From assembly GCF_910592395.1 (NCBI RefSeq), contig NC_088322.1, positions 13,077,431-13,141,430 of the forward strand: 64,000 bases of DNA, written 5' to 3'. This DNA is from Lineus longissimus (lineage: Eukaryota > Nemertea > Pilidiophora > Heteronemertea > Lineidae). Position 1 is the first letter of the stretch. Every line of letters begins with the position of its first letter. The position numbers were made by a program, and so were the translations under genes. The notes below the pieces were generated by a model that was given only the letters and a program-made list of their open reading frames with translations, was not told the origin of the DNA and searched no databases. This document shows positions 50,752 to 63,493 of the stretch, one piece after another.

Positions 50752-53498
50752 CTTGTCCTAAATTCCCATTGTTCAGCTACCTTATCATAGGGTTGTCAAG
50801 GCAAATAGGCCAGAACCCGCAAGGGCAAATCAACGTAATGTATTTTCTAACGACTTAGCCCGATGACGATTTGATTTCTCCATTAAGTAGCCTTGACTCA
50901 CCATCTGGTAGAGGTTGGGAAGTGCATGCGGACATGTACATGTACACACGCGGTATTACCAGCATGAAGCATACTATACACTTAGAAATTATCGTGTATA
51001 CTTTTTCGAATTTAATTTCTCTATCACTCTGAACGCCTTCGTGCATAGCACAGTATGAGCGATCGACTTCCAAAAATAAATTTAATTAGTTAAGCGATTT
51101 CTAAAGGACCGGTGCTAACAATGGCTAAACTGTCGAAGCTAACTGTTACCTCGTCATCAATCAACCGTTTCCATGGCATTGCAGCTGATGTCAATAATCA
51201 TGAGATGATGTTAAGGGGCTATATTGAGGAGCTTTGGGTCCAGAGGGTCGTCAAGTATGTTCTCTGTATGATATACGATTTTGGTGATTGGAGTTTGGTT
51301 GCTTGTGGTGATAAGTATGATAAAACCTACGACCAGACATCCAACCGTGACTGTAGTTCACATCAGTTCATCAACCACACACTGTTGATGGGTAGACGAT
51401 GGAGATGTATCTAGAAGTTCATGTCCTCGCCTTGGTAATGTAGTTTTTCCAGGACATGCTGCATATTTTCAGAGAATCAGCATGTATTTGTAGCAAATTT
51501 TTATGACAGGCAATGAACCGTCCCGTGAGACTATATTGGAAATCCATTAAGACATTAAACATTATTTATAGCATTGATTGTTATAATGAGATGTACCTAG
51601 AATTTCCTGTCGTAGCCTTGGCGACTTATTATTGGCGACAGCGGGAAGGTGAGGTGCGGTTATTGGAAAACAAAACATTTGGATGCAAAATAAAACAAAA
51701 CGAGGTAATCCGTGGTACATTCTGACGTTTCTCAATGCATATGCTAGACGGGAAGATCGTCAATCAATTCTTAGTGCGCTGTCCGCCGACCCGATCAGAA
51801 GGGCGCTGGGGCGGATGAACTTATTGTTGGCCATATTTCCCTGACAGAGAAGATCTGGGCTTTTTCCTACACCTGTGTTAGGCTTGCTAGGTGTTTTTCA
51901 TGAAAATAATGTATTCATCTCTGGACTGCTGTGTTCGCAGTTACAATCGAATATACTGGGGTTGTATTTCGCATGTAGCTCGCCCATTACCCTACGTCTT
52001 ATGACGTGTATACTAGTATATGTCATCTTAGATTAAAGCCAAATGTAATGAGAAAAAAACTGATTTTGATGAAGGGGAGAAGTCGAAATTCCAAAAAATA
52101 TTTTCCTAGACATGAAGTCATGTTTGACCTGGCCCCCGAAAAAACATAATGAAATCGATTGCGAAAATGTATTTGTTGCCTCGATTGGTGAACAAACAGT
52201 GGCTGTAGTATTCAAATGGCTCTTCAGATATCGTGTCAGCTGATGTGGACTGAGTCATGTATACATGGATACGAGGAGGCTTGTCAACAAGTCAGTATAT
52301 GCGTAAACGGATGCACTAGTGCACTTATGATTTTAACGTGACTGCATGCACTGCGCCAATCGTTTACTTCCAACCAACAGGCAAGTCAATTATCACATGT
52401 GCATATAAAAACGGATGCACGTATTCCTGTTACGTACCATGTATATATACGCCAACTAAAACTCTTCGGCCAACATTGCCATAAAAGCCAAACTGAAATT
52501 GTGTTTGAAATCCGAGACAGTACTGTTCTTTTAGACATGTCACTCTACCTTCGATTGCTAAGTTGTCACTTGAATACTTGATTTGGCTCTTTATGGCAAA
52601 ATTGAACTTATCGGAAAATAAAGAAGGCCGAAATTATGCATAATGAAGTATCAATCTCCCACAAAACAAAAACGAATTATTTTATTTGCTTGAATTAAAA
52701 AAAGGAAATGTAGCGAGAGAAAACTATTTGCTTTGAATCATTTTATTGTCCTATTCAATCTTTCTTTTCCAGTTTGTCTCCAGCTTCTATTACGAATTAA
52801 AACTTAAGTAAATATCAAATATGGATATTTCAGGAAAATTCTTGTTTCTGTCAAGCGCACACGACACTTAGTCCTTGTCCTGTTCACTAATTGGTCCCGT
52901 TTGATTGACAAGTACATTTATTACAAGACAATCAAGTACACTGCATACAGAAGTTGAAGCGAATTAATTGGACATGGCGTATAGTATTTCTTTACAATTC
53001 TGTGCAGTGAGTAATCATGTATGTTTTGTTCGTGATACCGCTTAAGCGATTGACAGGACTACCATTTCAGCATCTGAATAATTTAATGACATCAAAACCA
53101 GTTGTTGTATACCAAGTGACAATTAATAGAACATTTACGAAAATGTGGCTTGATATGCTACCGGGGTAACAGAGATCTAAGACCCATTTGAGAACAAGTC
53201 GCAATGTCAGGCATCGTCTTTCTTGGGCAGGGACTCATTATCGAAAGGGGACTTACTTTACTGTCACCCTGATATTATTAACCTGATGGACAAGTGAAAT
53301 AAGGAAGTCTGAAAGTTTTAAGTCTTGTTGTCGCTATCAAACTTGCATGTCTCATGCATCGTTAAGGTCAAGTCGTTTAGAATCGGGTACATTTTACGTA
53401 AAAAGCTGGGCCAGTAGGTGCAGAGTATGAACCTAGGTCGAAAATCCATTCAGATTCTTATAGGATACATGTACTTAGTTACGATTTTATTCAGTACC

Positions 53499-53527
53499 GT
53501 GTACATGATGTGCACGTACATGTACAC
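53499..53527. repeat. Inverted repeat of TACATG type
   Basis: GTGTACATG at 53499-53507 and its complement CATGTACAC at 53519-53527 flank an 11-base spacer, able to form a hairpin. Similar perfect palindromes lie at 40866-40879, 50935-50946 and 59687-59704, so this is a dispersed motif rather than a unique site. Confidence 0.7.
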
Positions 53528-54919
53528 TGGTTACAAGATTCCTGTAAGACTCTCAGGTGAGATGTTAACTGAGGAAGCTTTGTAACGAATGGTACACGTT
53601 CATGTACTCGGTACTGCCTAAGATCTTTAAAGGGACTTCCAGCCTTGGCAACATAGTCCATTTGGTCACAGCCTTCTTTATTTGCGATCGGTTCATTTTT
53701 GTCATCCTTGCTCACCCTACCTGGTCCGGTACCGGTACTCATTTACCAGTTTATTCATGGATGGTGAAAATGAAATGAGCTAGAAAATGAATAGTTCCGA
53801 GTGACCTTATAAAAGTGATTAGAGAGAGTAGATAAACATTAATAGAACACAAGGTATCTTCTGCAGTTCGTACAAATCAATTCTCGCAATATTACCAGAG
53901 CTGAAGTATCTCCCTGACATTACTATTGCATGATCGTGAGCTGGTTATTGGTAGATTCGATCCAAACTATAAATTCATAAATAATTCACGAGTAATATAG
54001 GACAAACTCGTGATCATGCTCGCCATTTTTCTGGTTGCTTAGCGACGGGACTAGGCGTCACGTGGATTGCTATGCTTTGCAAAATGGCCGCCGGCAAATT
54101 GAGAAGAATTTCCTCTGAATGTATCAGCTTGATATCAAACCTGTGTTCTATTAACTTCATACGGCTTTTGCCAGCGGGTACATCTTGTGCGTAGGAGGAG
54201 GCCTTACAAAACGTATGGGAAGTCGGAAGTAAACATTCCATTGACATTATAAGCCTTTTTCATTTTCTTTCAAATGTTTGTTTTTTTCATCTGTGGCTTC
54301 TAACAGCGCACATTTTTAGCCCAGTGACTCGCCCAGTGATTCGCGAGAAAAAAATTAAGTTGTGGAACTTAGGAAACTTAGGAAACGATACGTCGGACCT
54401 CCTGGTGACTTATATCAAGTTAAGGAGCTGGGTCTGGTCTGCCTAGCCATAAACAACTCCAATGGCATGAACAGTGTATCTGTATTGTGAGATAGTAGCA
54501 ACACCTAACGGCCACTTCGTACAAATAACATGCCCCACCTGGCTTCTACCTGTCTCCCTTTTATACGAACGTTTCGATCGCACCTGACATGCCTGACAAG
54601 CATTGTGTCTGAAACCTGCGCCTCGCTGCCTGGTTGCTATCGATTGGCGGCCATTGCGTTTCCGCATCCGCTGGATCAGAGCTGGCTTAACCGTCATAAT
54701 GGTCGGGTCCTGATTTTCCAGGTGTCATACAACCTGGCCTTGTTGCCACCTTACTGCTGATACATAATCCGTCCAAACAAGGCAACAGACTCTTTGGATA
54801 CAAGTGGATTTCTGCTTTGATGAAACTGCTGTTTTTTAAAGGTGTAGCCTTTAGGATGTGCTGATTGAATTAGTTTTGTTTCTCTTGCAAATTGTGATAT
54901 AGACTTCATGGGAATTACA

Positions 54920-57900
54920 ATGGGTATGTGCGGCTCCAAGGAGGATAATCCCAAGAATAGGACATTCCATCTTCAGACGTGTCTGGAACACGAAGGTGGA
55001 ATCAACTGCATGGCCCTCTCCGAGGACGGATCAGTCCTGGCCACGGGGAGCGAAGACCGCACCGCGCGGCTCTGGAGCACGAAGACGGAACGCTGCGAAT
55101 GCATTGGGATCCTAACCGGGCACGAAGACTACATAAACTGCATCCTAATCGAGGAGAATTTCGTTGTAACGGGCTCCGCGGACAAATCCCTCCGAAAATG
55201 GGACATGTCGTCATGTGAATGCGTCCTGATATTCCGCGGACACAACTCCCTCCTAAATCGAATTATATGTAACGGGGATTTCATCTTCAGCAGTAGCTAC
55301 GACAGGACTGCCCGCTGCTGGGACTTTGAATCTGGGGAGTGTATAAGGGTCTTCAACGGTCACAAGCGTGGCGTCTACCCGCTAGTATTCATACCAGGGG
55401 AGGACGACGTGCGCGAAGACAGTTTGGAGTTGGACGCATCTCGAGACGTCCTGATCACGGGTTCGGCAGATTTCACGGCCAAGTCCTGGTCCTTTGAGAC
55501 GGGGAAGTGCTTAGTGACGTATAGGGGCCACACGGGGTCTGTGACCTGTATGGCCACGGACCCGGCGGGCAAGGTACTTTTTACGGGCTCCTGTGATGGG
55601 ACGGTCCGCAGTTGGGATATATCAGACGGGGAAGAACTAAAGGTATTCGAGGGTCATCAAAATGCTGTGATTTGTATGCAGGTAAGAGTTTAAGGATGTT
55701 TACATTTCTGTGCGCCGCCCGATATACTTCGCCCTTGCTTTTTAATGCAGGAACGAAACAGTGACTAATCTTTTGAATGTTTCTTTTGTGTCGTCATTTC
55801 CTCTCCAGGTAAGCACGTATTTTTCTTGGGCAAACCGATACGTTTAGCCATCGTGGTTTGGCAACAAAAGAGTCTAAGGTGTAGTTCGTTTGCGTTTAAA
55901 TGCCAGTGTGTTCCCCAGCTAAACGAAAAAAGCCATCGCAGTCGTGCAGAAACTGGACATGCCGGCGCTCAGAGCCAGTGGAAAAGAATATGCTGTTTCA
56001 ACAGGTCGTGTCCTTTCTAGATTTATATGCCATGACTAAAGTGTCGTCATTTCGATCAGATAGCTGATGTTTGCTTCGTTGAAATCACTCATATCTCATC
56101 ATTACCGTATAATGAAAAAGGAATGGTTCAGCGGATATGCTATATCATTATTAACTTCTGTATAGTATACATTTATCGTGTAAATCACTAAACATCCTCT
56201 TAAAGATTTTTAACCGATTTGCCCACGCCTGTATAGTGGGCAGGCTATATGGAAAAGTCTCATATTGTATTTAGTGCCTATCAATGACTTATCTTTATGT
56301 TTATGAGGGGTTGTCAGTGGAACTTGTTGCATTTGACAAATGGTAATAAACCATTAAAAGAACAGAAGGGGTGTATATTGCATTTGTGTGTTTCATCACT
56401 CAGGGTTCACACCAGAGGAGTGTTTTGATTTGACATCTGACATATAATGTTGTCTCAGTGTAACACATTTGCTTTGCCACCACAGCCGACGCTTTATCAA
56501 CAAAGTTACAGAGTCAATACCTTGTTTGCCTGATGTCTGTATTCAAATTAGTCTTGTTTTGACTTCACTGCGGGTGACCTGTGATGCGAAGTAAACATTA
56601 GGAAAACAAAGAAAAAACATAAACGATATAAAATTTGCCCCGAGGGGGAATATATTTCCCCGAGGCCGGGTTTATCTGGCAAAGCTGGGAATGAGTTCGG
56701 GAGCGAAATGCTCTTCCCGTGTGTGGAGGAGGTGGAATATACAACCGTTCTAACTTGTCTACCTTTTTCAACATGCTTTACTTTGCTATTCAGGAGGAAC
56801 ATGTGTTTGTTTTCAAATTTCTGGTAAAATCTAACAAAATTGTTTTAACACCGATAATTTATGCCTGGGAAAGCATATGTTTAAACAGTTGAAACTGGTC
56901 AATAATTTCTTGTGTGCGTTTGACGTCACTGTCTCCAAGCGGTGGTTGACTCAAAACAACTGAACCAATATGAATTTTTACTCGCTCTATGAGATCGCCC
57001 AGCATGCAGCATTTTATTTCCTAGGTAATGATATTACACAGGGGGACTAATGGTGGGTTTCCTCCAATGAAAGCACCAGGCAATAGGTGTATCAGTGGCA
57101 TGGCCTATATTAAATTTCTGGTGCAGTTTCTGTATCGTACCCAATGAAAACCGTGTCTTTGGGTACAACTTTTAGTATGACTTAATACGTTGGGAGCCTT
57201 TCGGCACAATATTTGGTATCGTACTCTACGGAACGGTCTTTAGCTTCCTAATCGAAAAAGACTGTCCACAACTTCTTCAAAGACACAGTAAAAATATATT
57301 TAAGGAACTTTTTTATGTAGCGCATGAATACATTATTAGAGAATGGTGTGCAAGGCATAGCGCCATACCCAGTTCACAGTATTTAATCACAGCGAACTAA
57401 GAAGGAAAACATTCAAGCAAATGCCGGGCTGACCTGCTTCGTATTCGTCAGCATGCAGTGCCAGTGCGTGACTGCTGCAATGTGTCACCTGTTGTACGGG
57501 CCCTGTACAGTGCAGGTCACTCCCCTCACTCGACCCGGAGAATCGTGGTGACCAAATCGTGGTGCCTGTGGTCAACACATTTGGCTTATATTTTTTCAAT
57601 CTTGAATCCAATGCGGCTCTGCCCCAAAATGGCATGAATGAGCGGGAGTCGATGAACGTTTTTCACTTGCTGCAGCACTTTCTTTTTTCCAACTACTAAC
57701 AGCACTTCAAATTAAAAACCATTGCAAAAATGATAACTTTATTCACTCTATTCTAACACCAACGCTACAGGTCTCCATCACTTTGTCCCTTCATGTACTT
57801 GTACCAGGAATTGATTTTGATATCTACAATGCAATCAACAAATTGTAGGAACTAATGGACGTTGCTGTTACCGGGCAACAACATACGGTTGACATTGTAA

Positions 57901-60900
57901 TCAGTTTCATTGTCGGTGTTTTCTGTGCATGATTACTTAAGCATAACGCACCGATTGGCCATAAATAAGTGTAAGTGATGTTAGTATGGTTACTGAAAGT
58001 GTTGGTAGTTCCGAGGTTGAGCATGGAGAAATTTGAATACTTAAAACATTCCAGCGCCCGGTCAAAAAAAGGATGATTCTTTTTGTGATTTTATTATCGG
58101 AGGGACCGGTTCCCAAGTAGATAATTTCTAAATACGATATTATATGCCCCTGTTAAGCGTACTGAAATACAGTCAATTGACCGTGTTATTTCATGTATAC
58201 GTCCTTTTCAAATTGATTTGAGGTTAGTAGTCATGACAACCGATACCTGCCGATTAATAAATCACGACCTTTTTGTTTTAGATGAGAAACCAGGCCTTTT
58301 TCATATGCGCGTCCGCGTCCGTGTGCCGGTGAACACATCCGGTGGTATAAACACGATATTGGTAAAACAATGATTAAAGACGAAATTGACAACCTGTCAA
58401 CCTGCAGAATTATGGATTTACAGCAGTTGATGTTGAGATGTTAACATTGTTTTCTTTCCCACCAATGTCAGGCTGCTGTGATGATCTTCTTACATTTCGT
58501 CCCTGTTACCGAAACTATTTTTCATATTAAGCATTTCTTTCGAATGCGAGGCCACGTCTGCGGACCGGTGATGGCGGAGACTATAGATCCGGTTGGAGTA
58601 CATGTAGAACGTAGAAAGCGGAATATCGGTTAAAACCCAGGTTTAACGCAGGAAATTGACTACCTGACTCGTGATTTGTTGACACTGGTGTTTCCACTCA
58701 AAACGTAAGTTGGTCCAACAGTGTTGGACCACAGAGAATAAAACTGAAATAATATTCTAAACATAAAGTATCGAATTCCACCTATTATCATAGTCTAAAG
58801 TATGTCAACGGTCTTTCAATATACGGTGGCCTCGGGGCAAAACATACGATACCTGTTATAGAAATATTGGTCTGTGAACTCCCGCGACAGAACACTGTAC
58901 GTCCTCTTGCGGGGGCGTCGCGTGCGTAAATCCGCTAAAGGTGGTTTAATACTGCAGGGAGTGCCCATCTCAAGGTCAAGCTCAATATAGCTGTTTAGAG
59001 AGAACTTATCCCTGCTTTCTGGTAAGACTTTGACCCGGCCAAAATACCAATTTTGGACAAATCCAAGATCGTTGATGCTAGGATGCGTGGACGGCCTTTT
59101 TTACTAGAAGGAACAGGAAGCGGTTGTTGTCTAGCTTTTAATTAAAATTGAATTTTTTTAATTTGACCGAAGTCACAAGCAAACTTATCGAATTAGGATT
59201 GGAATTAACTGCCCGAACCGACTCCCTAACTACTGGCGGACTAGATCGTCTCTGATGGCAGTAACAAGTATTACAGTCTTTATACCGGATTCCAGTCTTA
59301 CGACCTAGAAGTAAAACCATATATTTCTAATAAACATATCGCTTTAATAGCTTTAACTTCAGGTTTGTTGTGAACTCAGTTGATTTTAATTTTCAAAAAC
59401 CTGGTGCCGGGATCATGATATTGATCGACGAAAAGCCAGCGTGTGAAGTGCAATTAAGGCTATAGTATTTGCCTAATGGTCGCCATGGCATCCTGTAGCA
59501 GTTGCTCGAATGTTGAGTTCGCATCGACGTGCGCGTTGTTGCTCAACAAGTGTCCGGCCGCTTGTGATTACTTCACCTGTTACGATGTACATGTATGTGT
59601 AGGTTGCATTGCACGGGGGTCAACAAGTTGCTAGGTGCACTTCAACTCCAGTGTTGCAGCGTCTTGGTCGTCCAGGTCGTTACTTAAGTACATGTACATG
59701 TACTACCAAAGCCTTTTTAAAGATGATGGTTGAAAAGTGATGTGAAAAACTGCGTGGTTGCCCCGTTTTGACGTTACATGTACACGCTACGCTTACTAAT
59801 GTAGGCGATACAAATTCGAAGATTATGCTGGAACTCAGGACAACAAAACCCCTGGGAAAACCTTGAACGTTAAAAATGAGAGTTATTTCTTGGTATAGCC
59901 ATGTCTACTCGATTTGACTTGGAAGGTTAAGAGGCTACCTTTGGAAGTGGAGGATGTATAATGTCAAATAAGCCAACATTGTCAAACTTGAACATTCTCA
60001 TCAGCTTTTGCCGATCCTATACGAGATAAATTGTTGTTAGGCAATGTTTATTCCCCAAGTGGGACGTCCAACAGTTAATTTGACGCGTGTCTCTACGCCT
60101 AACCATATCTACCCGGACGTTACCAGTGCGACGACCGTTTGTTTTTATATATTTATCTAGCAACCAGGGTGATATTGAATTGCTACTTTGGTTATTGATG
60201 GTGTGATTAGAACCAGTGTCACCGTAATGTAGAATTCATTAATTAGATATGTCCGTTAAAGGGACAATACCAAAAGTTATTGCTTGTTGTTGAAATAAGA
60301 GGAAATGTCAGTTGTGGCTGCTTGATTTATGAAAAATATAGATTTATTGGTTGTGTCAGTTGTTTGTAAGAACTAAACATTTGACATGTAACCATAAGAG
60401 TATTTTTTCAAGACTGAGAACATCCAGTCTCCGAGGCAATCATCGAAACGCCAGGATGCACACAAAGAACGATATACGCAACGTTTGGAAACACTGCCGT
60501 CAGACACGAGTCTGCCACGGTCTTAAAAAAATACTAAATAAATGACTTAAGCAACTCTTCTTCGCCTTTTCGACCTTTTTTACAAATCTCAGTAGATTCA
60601 TTGCTTGATAAATGTAAAATATGATTGATACAAAAGATCTCTGTACATCGAATCCCGGTCAGTCCATTCTGATGTTTCCGTATTTCATGGATCGGTACGA
60701 AACATACGTGTTTTAAGCTACGTAACCAATCGTTTCAACGGAAAAGCCACATTAGGGGAGGTGGCGGTGGTACATATGTACTTTATTTTCGTGTGGTATT
60801 TTTGTACATCAAAATACACTGTAAAGGTGTGTACAGTTCTAGTAATGCCATGGCATTTACCTGCTGGGACTTTTCCTCTGCGTCATATCAAGAAATCTAA

Positions 60901-63493
60901 GACTGCCCACGTTTTCCCAAAAGTACCCGAATAAATAAAACTCAAATATTATGTATTGATTGCTTATGTACAAATAGCACCAATGATGTCGACAAGAACT
61001 ATAAATATATTTTAGAGATTTATCGGTAATCTTCACACTCTAGCTTCGATTATTGATTTCCCTTTATTTGAAGTCTCGATATCACTGTCGATTTCACTTT
61101 GTTAGTTGTTATAGATTCTTCAGGCTGCTTAAGAACAGCTCACAATGATTTGGTAGTGTACTCATTGGAGTTGTTTGAGCTAGAAAATCGGTGCCTTAAG
61201 AAAACTGTTGATGTCGATACACCTTCAGCTTCACTTGGTAGGACTGTGATCATCCGTGTCAAATCGATTTACCGTTTACGGTAATAGAGAGGGGTCGATT
61301 GAATTCGGTTAGCAATAGACCCGTCGAAATCCTTTGTTGCTGGTGAAATTGAGGGGTTTCAGGAGTGTATCACACACACCTTTCTAAAATTCGTTTGAGG
61401 GAAGATTCAGCGTGTCTATTCGTAACCGTTGTATTCATTCGACTGGGCACCGTGTTATCGATTCTGTGTTGCTCAAGAACTGTTCTAAAAAATGTTATTC
61501 AATTTCGGGTATAAATCGTAAGATATCGAACTTTAGAGAAACCAGACTAGTCTGGTTACTCTAAGATCTAACTGATGCTGTTTGACCAAGAACATGAGTT
61601 ACTCAAGAAAGCTTGTTATGTCGAGACACCGCCAATTGCACTTGGTAAAGTTGTGCTCGAGGCTGATAAAACTTAGAATAGCTTGGTTTCGAACTTGTGC
61701 GCTTGCGAACAAGTTAAACGATCGAATATGGAAAATGAACTCCTGTCATTTTCACCCGTAATACCCGTCCTCCGAACCCTGGAGGTGTCTCGATCAATCA
61801 GAACTCCAATAATTGCAGAATATACATATACATGTAAGTACAAGATCTCATCGGTACTGGTATATCGGCATACCCTCTCTTTACTTAAACAATACCGTTT
61901 TTCGATTAAAATTTAGGTTAACGTTTTTTTAGTCAGACACACATAATCTCTTTGTTTAGTTTCTCTTAATTGTTTCCTGAGGAATAATACTTTCGGCTGG
62001 CATTTCGGAAGGAAATAAATTATTAATAAATTTTACTTGCCACAACTTTAGCATTTTTAAGAAATGATTGGGCCTTATTTGAACACACTCGGATATCAAT
62101 TGTTTTTAATAGTAATACTAGTTGCACCCCCCCCCCCCCCCGCGGATTTTCTATGTTCGCCAACTACCAGCGTCACTGCTGTAGACATGCCTTGCCACAT
62201 GTCGTGTGCACTACCTGACGAACTTGAAAATGACAACGAATTACCAGTATAACCAGGATGTACATTCATACCAAGCCATGGAATCGCAAACATCTAAAAA
62301 TCGTTAACGAAATTTCGACAGTGAACATTTTAACAAAGAAATAGAATAAATATTTACCAACGTACAAAAACCCACGGATTTCATTCAAATATATGTCAGC
62401 GCTATAGTTTATGATGCTTCAAGCTATCGTCTGCCTCCAAATAATATTGATTCCTCATTAAAAACGATAGTATTCCTTACCTTTCATTGTCAGTTATAAC
62501 ATAACGCAATTGTTAACTCCGCAGAATCCTGATCAGGGCTATGAGGTGTAATAGCTACATTGTTACACCAAACAGCTCTGTTTTGAGGGCTTTTCGAACG
62601 TTTTATTTTCGCCAACAAATTTTGAATACTCAATTAATTTTTACGACATTCTGTACAAATGTAAGATTGTAATCTGCCTTTTTTTGGATTTCTTTTGCGT
62701 CCATTCTTGTTGTGGTGTTGAATTTCGCTGTGGTTGGACGTCAGTTGGACCGGGAGGAAGACACCTTTTCACGAAAACGTATTACGACTACAGAAAACAA
62801 AAACTAATTCTTTTACGCTAACTGCCACGACCACTGGAAGACAAAATACTGATCAACTTATGACTGTGACAAAGAACACGTCACCAGTATCTGTTAATGC
62901 TTTGTATCTAAGGACTAAAAGGTCACCAAATGAATATTCGATCTCATGTTCTTGATTTTTCCCACGGTTACAAAGCCGTTAGGTTTGTCGATGTCGGTGT
63001 TGGTCTTTTCGTAAATATAGCATAGCGCTTGATGACTATGGATTTTTAGCTTTGGCCGTATGGCCATCAAGTCCATTTTGCCGATGCCAAATATTTTCAA
63101 TAGTTTGGATGGATAAGAATTATCACAACAAAACCTGACTTCTCTGCGATTTTAGAGAGCGAAGGAGTTGTACGTTCCACAAAATGGAGTTGAAAGAATT
63201 TCTCCTTAGTGACCTCCCTTGGAAGTTTGGTCGGAAGTTCATGATCACTTCCATCATTCTGTTTGATTCACTCAGCAAATTAATATTGTTTTTGTTGTGG
63301 CAGATGATCGAGATGACCATTCAACCATCTGATGTACCTTTGCTTTTATACTTCTAGGTTGTGAATAAAATTATGTACACAGGGAGCTCAGACCACACTG
63401 GCCGGTCCTGGGTGACGGAGTTCGGTGATTGCACTAGGATATACCGGGGACACAAACACACCGTCAGTACTATCAGATTCCACGACGGTTTTA
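54920..63493 (+). CDS. wdr86: WDR86-like WD40-repeat protein, 3' partial
   Basis: Two coding exons are visible: 54920-55681 (254 codons, ends phase 0 at ATGCAG|GTAAGA) and 63358-63493 (45 codons plus one base, donor TTTA|GTAAGT). They join as ICMQ-VVNKIMYTGSSD, mid-blade in the sixth WD40 repeat. Repeats begin at HEGGINCMAL, HEDYINCILI, HNSLLNRIIC, HKRGVYPLVF, HTGSVTCMAT, HQNAVICMQV and HKHTVSTIRF; most visible blades end in a W-D/W-S type strand. Human WDR86 (about 376 residues, function poorly known) shares SSSYDRTAR and GSEDxTARLWST, so about 75 residues should lie beyond the window. The fourth repeat has an acidic insertion (EDDVREDSLELD). The ATG at 54920 is preferred: A at -3 and G at +4. 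An in-frame ATG at 54908 has weaker context. Confidence 0.93.
55797..55814 (+). other. Candidate zero-length exon / recursive splice site
   Basis: A pyrimidine-rich tract and CAG at 55806-55808 abut GTAAGC at 55809-55814 (read TTTCCTCTCCAG|GTAAGC). This is the layout of a recursive splicing ratchet point. It sits only 127 bases into the intron, closer than expected for such sites, so it may be only a cryptic acceptor next to a cryptic donor. Confidence 0.3.
59687..59704. repeat. 18-bp perfect palindrome
   Basis: AGTACATGTACATGTACT is identical to its reverse complement. It lies in the first WDR86 intron and belongs to the same TACATGTA family seen elsewhere in the window. Confidence 0.8.
62127..62141. 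repeat. Homopolymer run of 15 C
   Basis: An uninterrupted C15 tract in the WDR86 intron. Such runs are length-variable and prone to sequencing error. Confidence 0.9.

Larger units (their letters stand above)
49457..54919. other. Intergenic region between divergent TSPEAR-like and WDR86 genes
   Basis: About 5.5 kb of AT-rich non-coding sequence should hold both promoters and 5' UTRs. Visible structure: a 61-bp tandem duplication (50630-50751) and TACATGTA-type palindromes near 50,935 and 53,500. Short open frames, such as those at 51112-51414 (+) and 53491-53742 (-), lack family resemblance and supporting splice or codon signals, so I do not call them genes. No TATA box or tRNA is convincing. 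Confidence 0.6.
55682..63357 (+). other. wdr86: WDR86 first visible intron (7.7 kb)
   Basis: GTAAGA opens it and TTATACTTCTAG closes it. Inside I see a combined acceptor-donor site at 55797-55814, an 18-bp palindrome at 59687-59704 and a 15-C run at 62127-62141. Short open frames inside (for example 57387-57635 on the minus strand) do not resemble known families. The rest appears to be unremarkable AT-rich non-coding sequence. Confidence 0.75.

Noticed and set aside
51112-51414. Open frame of 100 codons (+) in the intergenic region
   Set aside because: It has no recognisable family, no splice context and ordinary AT-rich composition. This length is expected by chance.
53491-53742. Open frame of 83 codons (-) starting MSTGTGPGRVSKDDKNEP
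   Set aside because: The composition is protein-like in the first half, but the end is a TACATG repeat translation and there is no homology or transcript clue. Not enough to call a gene.
57387-57635. Open frame of 82 codons (-) in the WDR86 intron
   Set aside because: No family recognised and no splice or start support; treated as chance.
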